DNA from: Niastella caeni
GTDB lineage: Bacteria; Bacteroidota; Bacteroidia; Chitinophagales; Chitinophagaceae
Length of the DNA stretch: 64,000 nt
Assembly: GCF_004834005.1 (NCBI RefSeq)
Contig: NZ_STFF01000001.1
Span: 1,673,347-1,737,346, forward strand
Reading direction: 5' to 3'
Part shown: positions 27,632 to 37,333 of the stretch, one piece after another
Position numbering within the stretch: the stretch's first letter is position 1
How the letters are laid out: each line of letters begins with the position of its first letter
Notes under the pieces: model-generated
Databases searched by the model: none
What the model saw: only the letters and a program-made list of their open reading frames with translations
What the model was told of the DNA's origin: nothing
Position numbers and translations under genes: made by a program

Positions 27632-28870
27632 TTAATTCTCACTATAGTATCTAAGTGTACTACCATTATTGGGGTTGAATATTTTTTGACTGTACTTCAA
27701 AATATCATCACCGGTTACTGAGAAATATTTGTCCCTGTCGGAATTGAACAGCGCTGCATTGCCCAGTAATTCATAAAATGCCAGGTTATTGGCGCGGGTC
27801 AATACGCTCATATCTTCAAATGCCAGGGTAGCTTCGGTTTTGTTCTTTATTTTGGTAAGCTCTTTTTCGCTGATGCCATCCTGTTTCAGTTTTTCCAGTT
27901 CTTCGTTAATGGCTTTTTCGGCATCTTCCATCTTCACGCCTTTCACCAGTTTACCTTCCACTGCAAGCAACCCTTTATCAACCGTACCAAAGTGATAGCA
28001 TTCTATCTGGCTGAACAACTGCTTTTCTTTTACCAGTCGCTGGTACAGGCGCGAAGAACCGCCGCCGCCCATCACTTCGGTAATGAGGTCGGCCACATAA
28101 TACCCATGATCGAGGCGGTTATCCATGTGCCATACCTTATATAATGCATCAAGCGGCACACCGGCTTTTGCTTCCAGGAAGCGGGCTTCCGTTTGTGTGG
28201 GCTCGTCAGGGATCTGGCGTAAGTATTTATCTCCCGAAGGAATATCACCAAACCATTTTTCGGCCAGTTGCCGTACCTGTTCTGTTTTAACATGGCCGCC
28301 TATCACCAAAATGGCGTTCACCGGCCGGTAATGCTTGGAGAAAAAGTTTTTTACATCCTGCAGGCTGGCATTTTCAATGTGCGATAATTCTTTACCAATG
28401 GTCATCCAGCGGTAGGGGTGTTGTTTATACGCCATTTCCCGCAGTTTGAACCATACATCGCCGTAAGGCTTGTTTATGTAATGCTCTTTAAATTCTTCAA
28501 TAACCACCTTGCGCTGTACTTCCAGGCTTTTTTCGCTGAAGGCCAGCGACAGCATGCGGTCGCTTTCCAACCAAAATGCGGTCTCCAGGTTTTCGGCCGG
28601 CAATTGAATATAATAATTGGTAACATCGTTACTGGTATAGGCATTGTTTTCGCCCCCTGCCATTTGCAATGGGGTTTCAAAGTCATCGATATTACGCGAA
28701 CCGCCAAACATCAGGTGCTCGAACAAGTGAGCAAAACCAGTTTTATTAGGATCTTCATCTTTTGCGCCCACATCGTACATCACATTTAAGACTGCCATGG
28801 GGGTGGAATGATCTTCATGTACTATAACCCGTAAACCATTCGATAGCGTGAATTTTTCAAATTGTATCAT
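27632..28870 (-). CDS. M16 family zinc peptidase, catalytic subunit
   Basis: Catalytic partner (412 aa) of the downstream M16 homologue. The inverted zinc motif HxxEH is present in FAHLFEHLMFGGS, and the distal Glu is expected in the helix of residues about 120-135 (VVIEEFKEHYINKPYG). The C-terminal half has MGGGGSSRLYQRLVKEKQLF, the usual Arg/Tyr-bearing substrate segment. It probably degrades peptides in the cytosol as a heterodimer with the next gene. Start at 28870 (MIQFEKFTLSNGLRV) is the normal family N-terminus. Confidence 0.93.
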   Translation of the reverse strand: MIQFEKFTLSNGLRVIVHEDHSTPMAVLNVMYDVGAKDEDPNKTGFAHLFEHLMFGGSRNIDDFETPLQMAGGENNAYTSNDVTNYYIQLPAENLETAFWLESDRMLSLAFSEKSLEVQRKVVIEEFKEHYINKPYGDVWFKLREMAYKQHPYRWMTIGKELSHIENASLQDVKNFFSKHYRPVNAILVIGGHVKTEQVRQLAEKWFGDIPSGDKYLRQIPDEPTQTEARFLEAKAGVPLDALYKVWHMDNRLDHGYYVADLITEVMGGGGSSRLYQRLVKEKQLFSQIECYHFGTVDKGLLAVEGKLVKGVKMEDAEKAINEELEKLKQDGISEKELTKIKNKTEATLAFEDMSVLTRANNLAFYELLGNAALFNSDRDKYFSVTGDDILKYSQKIFNPNNGSTLRYYSEN

Positions 28871-29109
28871 ATGCCGAAAATACTTTTAAAGTTTTTGAGG
28901 ATGACCCAAAAAGGGTCGGCCCACCTCTTATTAGATAGCTCGATGGTTTGATGACTGGGTCTGTGAATGTTCGGGATGACCTGCGAATACTCGGAATGCT
29001 TAACCGTTCAATGATCAACCATCAAGCAATGCTACCCATCAAGCAATCCAAATTGCTACAAATTAACGACAAGTTGGGGTATTTGGTTGAAAGTGATTGA
29101 TAAAAGACG
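28871..29109. other. Gap with word-like DNA
   Basis: No gene seen. The DNA holds near-copies of ATCAAGCAAT (CATCAAGCAATGCTACCC, then ATCAAGCAATCC) and of TTCGGGATGACC/CTCGGAATG, which is the same word-repeat style as in other gaps. No terminator hairpin with a T-run was found for the protease gene that ends at 29110. Confidence 0.5.
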
Positions 29110-30309
29110 TTACCGGCCTGTTAGGATGTTTTTGACTTTCAGGGTAAGTACAACCGGGCCTTCCTTTCGCAGAACCAGTATTTTGAGCCTTTCGCCCGGC
29201 GTTTGCATCAGGTTCTTATAGGTTTGAATATTATTACTAAAGTTATTTGCCACCGCCATAATTACATCGCCCGATTTAAACCCGGCTTGTTCGGCGGGCG
29301 ATTCGGGCATAATATCCACCACCTGTATTTCCCCTTCCACCACATACATGCCCAGGCCGGTGTACGAATAGTCGAAAGCCTCCTTGTAATGCGTATTTGG
29401 CATCATATAAATGTCTTTCCTTTCGTAATTGATAATGAGGTTGAACCGGCGCAGCAGGTCGTTGCCAATTAATCCCCCCAGGGCAGGATAAGCCGTTACA
29501 TTGTATTCATCGTCGAAAATATAGGTGGGCACATTTTTAAATCTATACGGACCAACCTGAATTTGCTTTATAACTCCTTGTTTCATAGGGGCTTTTCCAC
29601 CCAACCCTTCCGCCTGGGTAGCATACCATTTCCGTTTGGGTTTTATGAAATTGCTATCGCTTACAAAATCGGCCGACAGCAGCAGGCACATGCCGGCGCC
29701 GGTATCAAAATAAAACCGGGATGCCAGTTGCCGGTTGTCTTTCAGGCTGGCCGGCATTATGGGAATAGTTTGAATATGCGGTTTCAGCAAAAATCCGCCC
29801 CGGGGATATTTTATGGTCCCTTTTGTATAAACAGCAATTTTCAGGCTGTCGTAATCAACTCCAACAATATACCTCGACAGAAAGCTTAACCCAATGATGC
29901 CATCTATTTTTTCACCGTAGGCACTGGTCAAAACATCATAATCATTAATATGAAAATCAAGGTTCTCTACCGATAAACCGGGCAGGTGCAGGGTTTGTTT
30001 GTAGGCAAAGAACACCCGGCGTACTCCCGCAATACCCCGTATGGTGCGGTCGCTTAAAGTGGTTTGCAATTTCAAATAATCAGCCGTGGCCGAGTCGAGT
30101 GAAATACCGCCACTGCCGGTATCAAGAATGAAATTGAGCGTGTCGGAAAAGTTGCTTAACTGGGCTTTTATGGTAATAATGCCACCTGTTAATAATTTGA
30201 ACGGAAATTTGGAAATCAATTTGGCAGGCGGGGGAATAAATTCTTCCTGTGCCCGAACAATAGACACAGAAAAAAGCAGCAGCAGCATGGGTATGGTCAG
30301 CAATCGCAT
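29110..30309 (-). CDS. Exported aspartyl protease with C-terminal PDZ domain
   Basis: Exported retropepsin/pepsin-like protein (about 399 aa). The start at 30309 gives a signal peptide (MRLLTIPMLLLLFSVSIVRAQ); the frame extends 49 codons upstream, but that stretch lies over a palindromic repeat and is not protein-like. Two DTG motifs are present, FILDTGSGGISLD and FYFDTGAGMCLLL, giving both catalytic Asp residues in one chain, each near the start of a lobe. A PDZ domain closes the protein (about 310-395; GEIQVVDIMPESPAEQAGF, GDVIMAVAN). Such proteins are frequent in Bacteroidota; substrates are unknown. Confidence 0.85.
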   Translation of the reverse strand: MRLLTIPMLLLLFSVSIVRAQEEFIPPPAKLISKFPFKLLTGGIITIKAQLSNFSDTLNFILDTGSGGISLDSATADYLKLQTTLSDRTIRGIAGVRRVFFAYKQTLHLPGLSVENLDFHINDYDVLTSAYGEKIDGIIGLSFLSRYIVGVDYDSLKIAVYTKGTIKYPRGGFLLKPHIQTIPIMPASLKDNRQLASRFYFDTGAGMCLLLSADFVSDSNFIKPKRKWYATQAEGLGGKAPMKQGVIKQIQVGPYRFKNVPTYIFDDEYNVTAYPALGGLIGNDLLRRFNLIINYERKDIYMMPNTHYKEAFDYSYTGLGMYVVEGEIQVVDIMPESPAEQAGFKSGDVIMAVANNFSNNIQTYKNLMQTPGERLKILVLRKEGPVVLTLKVKNILTGR

Positions 30310-30365
30310 GGGAGCAGGTTTAATAAAGGTAGCGTGGTCATGAAGCCGGTTAGGGAAACGGCCAG

Positions 30366-30383
30366 TCCCGATATCTTTCGGGA
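30366..30383. repeat. TCCCGA/TCGGGA palindrome upstream of the aspartyl protease
   Basis: TCCCGA (30366-30371) and TCGGGA (30378-30383) are perfect arms with a 6-nt loop; further TCCCGA words follow at about 30384-30416. It is part of the window's family of CCCGA-type hairpins. The remaining gap to 30626 has no gene. Confidence 0.55.
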
Positions 30384-30626
30384 TCCCGAAATTGAAACAT
30401 AGGCTCGGATTCCCGATACTCCGGTTTTTCTGGCTATACAGGTTTTCAAACTGCATTTACTGGTTGTTTGAATGCAGATAGTAAGATAAAATATTTATGC
30501 GAAACTTATAAACCATTGGTATAAAAACACATAAACAACCGGATACATATCCTAAAATACCTGCATCAGAATACAAACACCCATTCTATTTGTCATTTAT
30601 ACGTTATATTCTGAACCGATCTTTAG

Positions 30627-30634
30627 TACTTTTG
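30627..30634 (+). promoter_or_regulatory. -7 box of the mqnC promoter
   Basis: TACTTTTG matches TAnnTTTG; transcription would start near 30641 and leave a leader of about 13 nt before the mqnC ATG. No convincing TTTG lies 19-21 bp upstream. Confidence 0.55.
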
Positions 30635-30653
30635 TTGCAACAATAAATTTTTT

Positions 30654-31778
30654 ATGCAATTGGACGAGCTCTACGCGAAAGCCCTGAATTTTGACATGCT
30701 GACCATTGAGGAAGGAATAACCCTGTTTGAACAGGCTCCCCTGACAGAATTGATGTTTGTGGCCAATGAGTTGCGTAAAAAACAGGTGCCGCATGGCAAG
30801 GTTACCTGGCAAATAGACCGGAACGTAAATACCACCAACGTATGTATTGCCAATTGCAAGTTTTGTAACTTCTTTCGTATCCCCGGCCATAAAGATGCTT
30901 ACATCACCGATATAGCCACCTATAAAAAGAAAATCGAAGAAACCATCCGGTGGGGTGGCGATCAGCTATTGCTGCAAGGCGGCCACCATCCTGAACTGGG
31001 CTTACAGTTTTATGTTGATCTTTTCAGTCAGTTAAAACAGTTGTACCCCACCATTAAGTTGCACACTTTAGGGCCCCCTGAAATTGCACATATCACCAAA
31101 CTCGAAAAATCGACCCATCGCGAAGTATTAAGCGCTTTGAAAGCAGCCGGTATGGACAGCCTTCCGGGCGCCGGCGCTGAAATACTGGTTGACCGTGTGC
31201 GCCGACTGATTTCCAAAGGAAAATGCGGCTCGCAGGAATGGCTCGATATCATGCACGAAGCGCATAAACTGAACATTACCACCTCGGGCACCATGATGTT
31301 CGGGCATGTGGAAACGCTTCGGGAGCGCTTTGAGCACCTGGTTAAGATCAGGGAAGTACAGGCTAAAAAACCGGCTGAGGCCAAAGGATTTCTGGCTTTC
31401 ATACCCTGGACCTTCCAGGACGTGGATACGCTGCTGACTAAAATACGCGGTGTGCATAACCTCACCACACCCGATGAATATATTCGCATGATCGCCATTA
31501 GCCGCATCATGCTGCCCAACGTTAAGAACATTCAGGCATCCTGGCTCACCGTTGGTAAGCAAACAGCACAAATTTGCCTGCATTCCGGTGCCAACGATTT
31601 CGGCAGCATCATGCTCGAAGAAAATGTGGTAAGCGCTGCCGGTGCACCACACCGTTTTACATATAAAAGCATACAACAGGCTATCGCCGAAGCGGGGTTT
31701 GAACCGCAATTGCGTAACCAGCAATACGAGTTTCGCCAGTTGCCGGTGCAAATTGAAGAACAGGTGATTGATTATTAA
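30654..31778 (+). CDS. mqnC: Cyclic dehypoxanthinyl futalosine synthase
   Basis: Radical SAM enzyme (374 aa) of the futalosine menaquinone pathway; it cyclises dehypoxanthinyl futalosine to its spiro form. The [4Fe-4S]/SAM motif is CIANCKFC (CxxxCxxC) near residue 64. MqnC-like signatures include LLLQGGHHPELGL, PGAGAEILVDRVR and SIMLEENVVSAAGA, which separate it from the related MqnE and CofH. Menaquinone is the likely electron donor for the alternative complex III operon in the same window. It stands alone on its strand with its own promoter; other mqn genes are not here. Confidence 0.92.
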   Translation: MQLDELYAKALNFDMLTIEEGITLFEQAPLTELMFVANELRKKQVPHGKVTWQIDRNVNTTNVCIANCKFCNFFRIPGHKDAYITDIATYKKKIEETIRWGGDQLLLQGGHHPELGLQFYVDLFSQLKQLYPTIKLHTLGPPEIAHITKLEKSTHREVLSALKAAGMDSLPGAGAEILVDRVRRLISKGKCGSQEWLDIMHEAHKLNITTSGTMMFGHVETLRERFEHLVKIREVQAKKPAEAKGFLAFIPWTFQDVDTLLTKIRGVHNLTTPDEYIRMIAISRIMLPNVKNIQASWLTVGKQTAQICLHSGANDFGSIMLEENVVSAAGAPHRFTYKSIQQAIAEAGFEPQLRNQQYEFRQLPVQIEEQVIDY

Positions 31779-31825
31779 TAACGTTGAGCAGCTTTTAACG
31801 TGATACATTGTAGAATATAAGAGCA

Positions 31826-32036
31826 GTTACAGGTTTCAGGTTACCAGGTACCAGATACCGGTTTCCGGGGTTTTATTGCCTGGCTCGCCTTAGATTTTAA
31901 ACATTCAGGTGTTGCAGATCGCTTAATGGTAGTGCGCAGTTGTTGATGCTTCGGAAGCTGTTCCCCCGCAACTGGAAACCGGTAACCGGTAACTGTATTC
32001 GGCATTCCCTGCACCCTGAAACCTGCAACCTGTAAC
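31826..32036. repeat. Inverted word-like repeat in a 434-bp gap
   Basis: The left arm (31826-31866) is built from GGTTTCAGGTTACC, GGTACCAGATACC and GGTTTCC; the right arm (about 31970-32036) holds the inverse words GGAAACCGGTAACCGG and CCTGAAACCTGC followed by AACCTGTAAC. The arms are imperfect inverses separated by about 100 bp. There is no gene in 31779-32212 that I can support. Confidence 0.65.
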
Positions 32037-32179
32037 GCCTCCTTATCCCCACTTACCCTTGTCCTACCTTATTGATTCTGTTTACAGAAAGTATGACGAT
32101 AGTCAATTTCTTAATGATTACCCTTATTTACGGTAAAAAACAATGGTTGACATTCAATACAAACCTTATTTATCAGTTA

Positions 32180-32197
32180 TATACCTGGGTAGGTATA
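32180..32197. promoter_or_regulatory. TATACC-N6-GGTATA dyad before the hybrid kinase
   Basis: A perfect 6-bp inverted repeat with a 6-bp spacer ends 15 bp before the ATG of the hybrid kinase. It could be an operator or a leader hairpin that hides the start. No protein is assigned to it. Confidence 0.4.
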
Positions 32198-32212
32198 GTA
32201 TCCTAAAAATCA

Positions 32213-35200
32213 ATGAAGAATCCCTTTCGTAAACTGGTTAGAATTGCTGTAGTACTGCTTGCTGCCGTGCTTCTGTTCAATTTCTTCGGTTATTACATGA
32301 TTCAACTGTCCTCAAAACAGAATGAAAAAATGGTAAAGCTGGTGAATATGAGCGGGCAATTACAAATGCTTAGCCAGTCTATTACAAAAGATGTGCTGCT
32401 TCTTACCAATTCCAACCTGCCCGAATCGGAGAAACTAACCCTTCGCGAACAACTGCACCAGGCTACCGATACTTTTATTACCTGCAACCAGTTTTTACGC
32501 GACAAAATAAAAATTGTACATGAAGGCCCGGTTACTACCGACCTGCTCGAAATAACCCGCGACTTAACCAATGCACAAACCCACTTCAAGGGTATTGTGG
32601 CGGTAGCGCAGGAAGTGTATCAGGCCGATAGCCAGTTGTTGGCCATCAACAGCGCATTATACAAACAACAAATACTGTACAGCGAAAGAAAGTACTTCCC
32701 GCTGATGAATGAAGTGGTGCAACGGTACACCGACGTAGTAACCGATAAATTGGAAGAATCGGCCAACATCAATACCGGCAAATTCATTTCGCTTATTGTT
32801 GCCCTGGTATGTCTTATTATATTGGTAATAGAACCCCTGTTCCGTAGCAATAAACGCAATTACGAAGCCCTGCAAATGGCCCGCAATGCCCTGCTGCGCG
32901 AAAAAAAATACCTGTCCTCCATTCTCAACTCACAAACTAACTATGTTATTCGTATAGATCGCAACGGAAACTTCACGTATGCCAATCCACAGTTTCTGCA
33001 GAGCTTTGGCTATACTGAAAAAGAAATTTTGGGACTACCTTTTTACATGACTATTCATCCCAAAGACCTGTACCGTTGCCAGGAAGTGGCCGACCAATGC
33101 TGGTTTAATCCAGGTACGGTATACAAGCTGTTGATAAAGAAATCAATTAAAGACACCGGCAATTTTCAATGGACCGACTGGGAATTTATTGCCCTGCAAA
33201 ATGAAGATGGTTTTTCAGAAATACAGGGTATTGGCGTAAACGTAACGGAAAAAGTAATTGCAGAACAGGCGCTGCAGAACAGCGAACAAAAGTTTCGCCT
33301 GCTGGCTGAAAATGCAGAAGACATTATTTCAGTTAGCAGCCCCGATGGTACTTTTCAATACGTATCACCGTCGGTAGAAAAAGCGCTGGGTTTTTTTCGC
33401 GAAGAAATGGAAGGCCATTCCATCACGGAATTTGTTCACCCCGAAGATGTGCATGCCTTTAAACCGCATAAGAACAGTGCAGCCCTGGGCAGACTTGATT
33501 ACCTGACCCTGCGTTACCGCATCAGAACAAAAAGCAATGAATACATCTGGCTGGAAAGTATCTTAAAACCGGTGAAAGAAAATAACCTGGTGGTAAAGAT
33601 CATTACCACTTCCCGTAACGTTACCGAACAAAAGAAAGCAGAAGTAGAACGGGAACAGTTATTGGCAGAAGTAAGACAATCAGAAGAACTGCTGCGCACC
33701 ATTATTAATTCTACCCCCGACTGGATTTTTATAAAAGATCCGGGCCACCGGTTCTTGTTGATAAACCAGGCCTGTGCCGATTCACTACGCAGGTCACCGC
33801 AGGAAATCATTGGCAAAGACGACCTGGAAGTAGGCTTTCCGGTTGAATTCGTTAAAGGCGACCCGTCACGCGGTATTCGTGGTTTTTGGGCCGATGATGA
33901 TGAAGTGGTGCGTAGCGGCAAGGTCATGTACATACCCGAAGAACCAAATTTTGCCAATGGCCAGCTAAATACCATGAGTACTGTAAAAGTACCGCTCAAA
34001 GATGCGGAAGGGCACGTGTGGGGCGTATTGGGTTTTGTACACAACATTACGCCGCTGAAAAAAGTAGAAGAAAGCCTGCGCCGCAAAGACCAGTTACTGC
34101 AGGCAGTAGCCGAAGCTACGCATCTATTGATCAGTAATAACAATCTTGACCAGGCCATTGGTGAAGCAATTCAACTGCTGGGAATGAAAATGCAGGTTGA
34201 TGGCCTCAACGTATACAAAAATGAATACCTGGTAGCAACAGATAAATGGTATACGAGCAGGCTATGGCAATGGGAAAGCGCTACCGATGAACTAACTTAT
34301 CGAACACCCGAATTTCAAAATAAGGAAGTCGACACGAAATCTGTCTTGTTTCAAACCCTTATAAAAGAAGAAATATTCTGCAGCCATGTTAAGCACATTC
34401 AGGATGTTGAGTTGCGGGAATATTATGAAGAAAGAGGCGTTAAAACATCAGCAGTATTACCCATCTTCACCATGCATTATTTCTGGGGGTTTGTAGCCTT
34501 CAGCGACAGAACGGAAGAACGCGAATGGACGATCACCGAGTTCAGCATTCTGCAATCATTCGCCGCTACCCTGGCAGCGGCCATCGAGCGCAAACAAATG
34601 GAACAGGAACTGGTGCAGGCAAAAGACATGGCCGAATCGGCCAACCGGGCCAAAAGCGAATTCATGGCCAACATGAGCCATGAATTGCGTACACCCATGA
34701 ATGGTATCATTGGTTTTACCGACCTGGTGCTTACCACTTCTTTACAACATTCACAACGCGATTACCTCGAGAACGTAAAGAAATCGGCGTACGGCCTGTT
34801 AGACATTATCAACGACATTCTCGACTTTTCAAAGCTGGAAGCCGGCAAACTACAAATTGACCATACTACATTCAGAATAGATGAACTGGTTGATGAAACT
34901 ATAGATATTTTAACCGTGAAGGCTTTTGAAAAGAAGCTGGAAATGATCTGCCACATCGATCCGTTGTTACCTTCACGCGTTAGTGGCGACCCCGTTCGTA
35001 TTCGCCAGGTTTTTGTAAACCTGTTGGGCAATGCGATCAAGTTTACCCAGAAAGGAGAAATATTTGTATCGCTGAAGAAGGCGGGCAGCATGTATATGAA
35101 AGAAGGCAGAAAGTTTATTGACATAAACTTATCCGTTCGCGATACAGGCATTGGCATTCCTAAAGAAAAATTAATAAAGATCTTCGATAGCTTCACACAG

Positions 35201-36202
35201 GCCGATTCATCAACTACCCGTAAATACGGCGGCACCGGATTGGGATTGACCATTTCAAAAAGCCTGGCCGAATTGATGGATGGCAATTTAAGTGTGAAGA
35301 GCGAAGTTGGCCGCGGCAGTACCTTCACCCTGCGGTTGCCGCTTGAAATTGTAAACAGCGAACCGCAAATTACAGCCGCTTACCGGCCGCCATTGCAGAA
35401 AGTGTTGGTCATTGACGACAATGCCACCAATCGCTGGCTGATGCAGGAGATCTTCCGCTACTTCAATATTCCCTGCGAAACCGCTGCCAGCGGACGTGAA
35501 GCATTGACCATCTTACAACGCATACACAAAAAAGGCGAAGCGCTCGATCTGATCCTTACCGACCACCACATGCCCGAAATGGACGGCATGCAACTGGTGC
35601 AGGAGATCCGTAAAACATCAAAAGGACATGAACAGTCAGTTATCCTGATGCTTTCATCGATCGAAAAAAATATGTTCCAGCGACAGGCTGAAAAACTGGG
35701 TATTCACAGTTTTCTATCCAAGCCTGTAAAACTATACGAGCTGTATGCCATGATTTCAGCCATGTTCACTACCGGCAAACAGCAACCTGAGAAAATAAGC
35801 AACATTCCTACAATCGAAAAAATTACCGACGCAGCTACCATTATGGTGGTGGAAGATGAACCCATTAACATGATGTTGATTACGGAAGTATTGGGTAAAA
35901 TGGGATTTGCCGTTATTAAAGCGACCAATGGAAAACAGGCGCTTGAAATATTACAGCAACAGGACCCGCAGCTTATTTTCATGGATGTGAATATGCCCGA
36001 AATGGATGGCTTCACCACCACCCGCCTTATTCGCCAGTTACCGGAGCCTTACAGCCTGATCCCGGTTATTGCGCTCACAGCCGACGCCATGCAGGGCGAT
36101 AAAGAAAAATGTATTGAAGCCGGCATGAACGATTATATCTCCAAACCCTTCAAGCTGGAAGAAATAGAAGCGGTGCTGAAAAAAAGGATGTTGCTGGTGT
36201 AG
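32213..36202 (+). CDS. Hybrid sensor histidine kinase with three PAS, GAF and two receiver domains
   Basis: A 1329-aa inner-membrane kinase. Order: TM1 (about 10-32), a helical periplasmic sensor of PilJ/type-IV-pilus N-terminal style ([20 protein letters not shown]), TM2 (about 190-210), PAS1 (about 235-350), PAS2 (358-470), PAS3 (490-615), GAF (about 630-790), HisKA with the phospho-acceptor His in [15 protein letters not shown], HATPase ([21 protein letters not shown]), receiver 1 (Asp in [13 protein letters not shown]) and receiver 2 (Asp in [13 protein letters not shown]). There is no DNA-binding or Hpt domain, so the output must go through another protein. It stands alone, with no partner regulator adjacent. 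Confidence 0.94.
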   Translation: MKNPFRKLVRIAVVLLAAVLLFNFFGYYMIQLSSKQNEKMVKLVNMSGQLQMLSQSITKDVLLLTNSNLPESEKLTLREQLHQATDTFITCNQFLRDKIKIVHEGPVTTDLLEITRDLTNAQTHFKGIVAVAQEVYQADSQLLAINSALYKQQILYSERKYFPLMNEVVQRYTDVVTDKLEESANINTGKFISLIVALVCLIILVIEPLFRSNKRNYEALQMARNALLREKKYLSSILNSQTNYVIRIDRNGNFTYANPQFLQSFGYTEKEILGLPFYMTIHPKDLYRCQEVADQCWFNPGTVYKLLIKKSIKDTGNFQWTDWEFIALQNEDGFSEIQGIGVNVTEKVIAEQALQNSEQKFRLLAENAEDIISVSSPDGTFQYVSPSVEKALGFFREEMEGHSITEFVHPEDVHAFKPHKNSAALGRLDYLTLRYRIRTKSNEYIWLESILKPVKENNLVVKIITTSRNVTEQKKAEVEREQLLAEVRQSEELLRTIINSTPDWIFIKDPGHRFLLINQACADSLRRSPQEIIGKDDLEVGFPVEFVKGDPSRGIRGFWADDDEVVRSGKVMYIPEEPNFANGQLNTMSTVKVPLKDAEGHVWGVLGFVHNITPLKKVEESLRRKDQLLQAVAEATHLLISNNNLDQAIGEAIQLLGMKMQVDGLNVYKNEYLVATDKWYTSRLWQWESATDELTYRTPEFQNKEVDTKSVLFQTLIKEEIFCSHVKHIQDVELREYYEERGVKTSAVLPIFTMHYFWGFVAFSDRTEEREWTITEFSILQSFAATLAAAIERKQMEQELVQAKDMAESANRAKSEFMANMSHELRTPMNGIIGFTDLVLTTSLQHSQRDYLENVKKSAYGLLDIINDILDFSKLEAGKLQIDHTTFRIDELVDETIDILTVKAFEKKLEMICHIDPLLPSRVSGDPVRIRQVFVNLLGNAIKFTQKGEIFVSLKKAGSMYMKEGRKFIDINLSVRDTGIGIPKEKLIKIFDSFTQADSSTTRKYGGTGLGLTISKSLAELMDGNLSVKSEVGRGSTFTLRLPLEIVNSEPQITAAYRPPLQKVLVIDDNATNRWLMQEIFRYFNIPCETAASGREALTILQRIHKKGEALDLILTDHHMPEMDGMQLVQEIRKTSKGHEQSVILMLSSIEKNMFQRQAEKLGIHSFLSKPVKLYELYAMISAMFTTGKQQPEKISNIPTIEKITDAATIMVVEDEPINMMLITEVLGKMGFAVIKATNGKQALEILQQQDPQLIFMDVNMPEMDGFTTTRLIRQLPEPYSLIPVIALTADAMQGDKEKCIEAGMNDYISKPFKLEEIEAVLKKRMLLV

Positions 36203-36314
36203 AAATTTTAACATTTGCAGAACCCCGCGCCGGCAAACATTTTGGCAGGCAATCCGTAATATTCTTATACCTTTTGCGACTTATTTTTCATCTTAATTTC
36301 ATTAAACTCAGAAA

Positions 36315-36608
36315 ATGAACAAACAGCAAACAACGACCTCTTTGGTATTTTGTGTGTTGATGGACATCATTGGTTACGCAACTTATGCGATACCAGTGTT
36401 GGGTGAATTTGGCGATATCATTTGGGCGCCGATTTCTGCGCTCATTTTCTTCAGAACGTTCGGCGGCTGGAAAGGCGCTTTTGGCGGATTGTTCAATTTT
36501 GTGGAAGAGATATTGCCCGGTCTCGATTTCATTCCCAGCTTCACCATCATGTGGTTTATGCAACGAATGAGAAACCCTCAGCCAATAAGGACCATCAAGG
36601 GTTATTAA
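36315..36608 (+). CDS. Small membrane protein of unknown function
   Basis: A 97-aa protein with two hydrophobic helices (about 8-28 and 34-50) and the motif FGGWKGAFGGLFNFVEEILPG, a pattern I recognise from small conserved Bacteroidota proteins without known role. The start ATG follows CTCAGAAA; an imperfect -7 box TACCTTTT lies about 50 bp upstream (36268-36275). It converges with the response regulator gene, 32 bp away. Confidence 0.75.
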   Translation: MNKQQTTTSLVFCVLMDIIGYATYAIPVLGEFGDIIWAPISALIFFRTFGGWKGAFGGLFNFVEEILPGLDFIPSFTIMWFMQRMRNPQPIRTIKGY

Positions 36609-36640
36609 TGATGTGAGAGAGAACCGTTTAGTTTACAGGC

Positions 36641-37333
36641 TTACCCCACAACAAACCTGTACCCAACCCCTTTGATGGTAATAATTTCCAACAGGTCATC
36701 TTCTTTAAGATAACTGCGCAATTTTGTGATGTAAACGTCGAGGTTGCGGGAGTTAAAAAATGAATCATTGCCCCACAGCAAATTCAGAATGTCTTTGCGA
36801 TCAATGATCTTATCGCGGTTCTCATATAATAATTTCAGTAGCTCGCTTTCGCGAAATGACAGTTTTCGCTCTTCATTAATGCCCGCCAATAGCTGGCGGG
36901 TAATATGAAAGTTATATTTGCCGATTTGTAATGTATCTTTTCCATTCACCGCCCTGCTGCCCTGTTCTTTAAACCGCAACGCATTTTCAATACGCACAAT
37001 CAATTCTTCCATACTAAACGGCTTGCGGATGTAATCGTTACCGCCGACCGAAAAACCTTTCACAAGGTCATTGGTTTGTGTTTTGGCCGTCAGGAAAATA
37101 ATGGGCACGGCAGCATTGATCTCACGAATTTCGCCGGCAAGAGTAAACCCATCTTTGTTGGGCAGCATCACGTCAAGTACACAAACATCTGGATTAACCT
37201 GCCTGAAAATGGTCAATACATTGGCGCCATCGCTTTCCATCACCACATCAAAATGCCGGCTCTCCAGGCTTTCTTTTACAATTTTGCCCAGGAATAACTC
37301 ATCTTCTACGTACAGAATTTTGGTTTTGCTCAT
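36641..37333 (-). CDS. OmpR-family response regulator
   Basis: A 230-aa regulator: receiver domain (about 1-120; acidic DE in YVEDE, phospho-acceptor Asp in VCVLDVMLPNKDGF, Lys in YIRKPFSMEEL) and a winged-helix DNA-binding domain (about 130-230; LSFRESELLKLL, RNLDVYITKLRSYL, GVGYRFV). Its start overlaps the end of the kinase gene by 4 bp, so the two are co-translated. OmpR-type proteins bind direct repeats spaced about one helical turn; repeated TTAAC boxes in the promoter regions of the neighbouring kinase, GLPGLI and barrel genes are the natural candidate target. Confidence 0.94.
   Translation of the reverse strand: MSKTKILYVEDELFLGKIVKESLESRHFDVVMESDGANVLTIFRQVNPDVCVLDVMLPNKDGFTLAGEIREINAAVPIIFLTAKTQTNDLVKGFSVGGNDYIRKPFSMEELIVRIENALRFKEQGSRAVNGKDTLQIGKYNFHITRQLLAGINEERKLSFRESELLKLLYENRDKIIDRKDILNLLWGNDSFFNSRNLDVYITKLRSYLKEDDLLEIITIKGVGYRFVVG

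Noticed and set aside
30310..30456. N-terminal extension of the aspartyl protease
   Set aside because: It is made from CCCGA-type palindrome DNA and would place the signal peptide in the middle of the chain.
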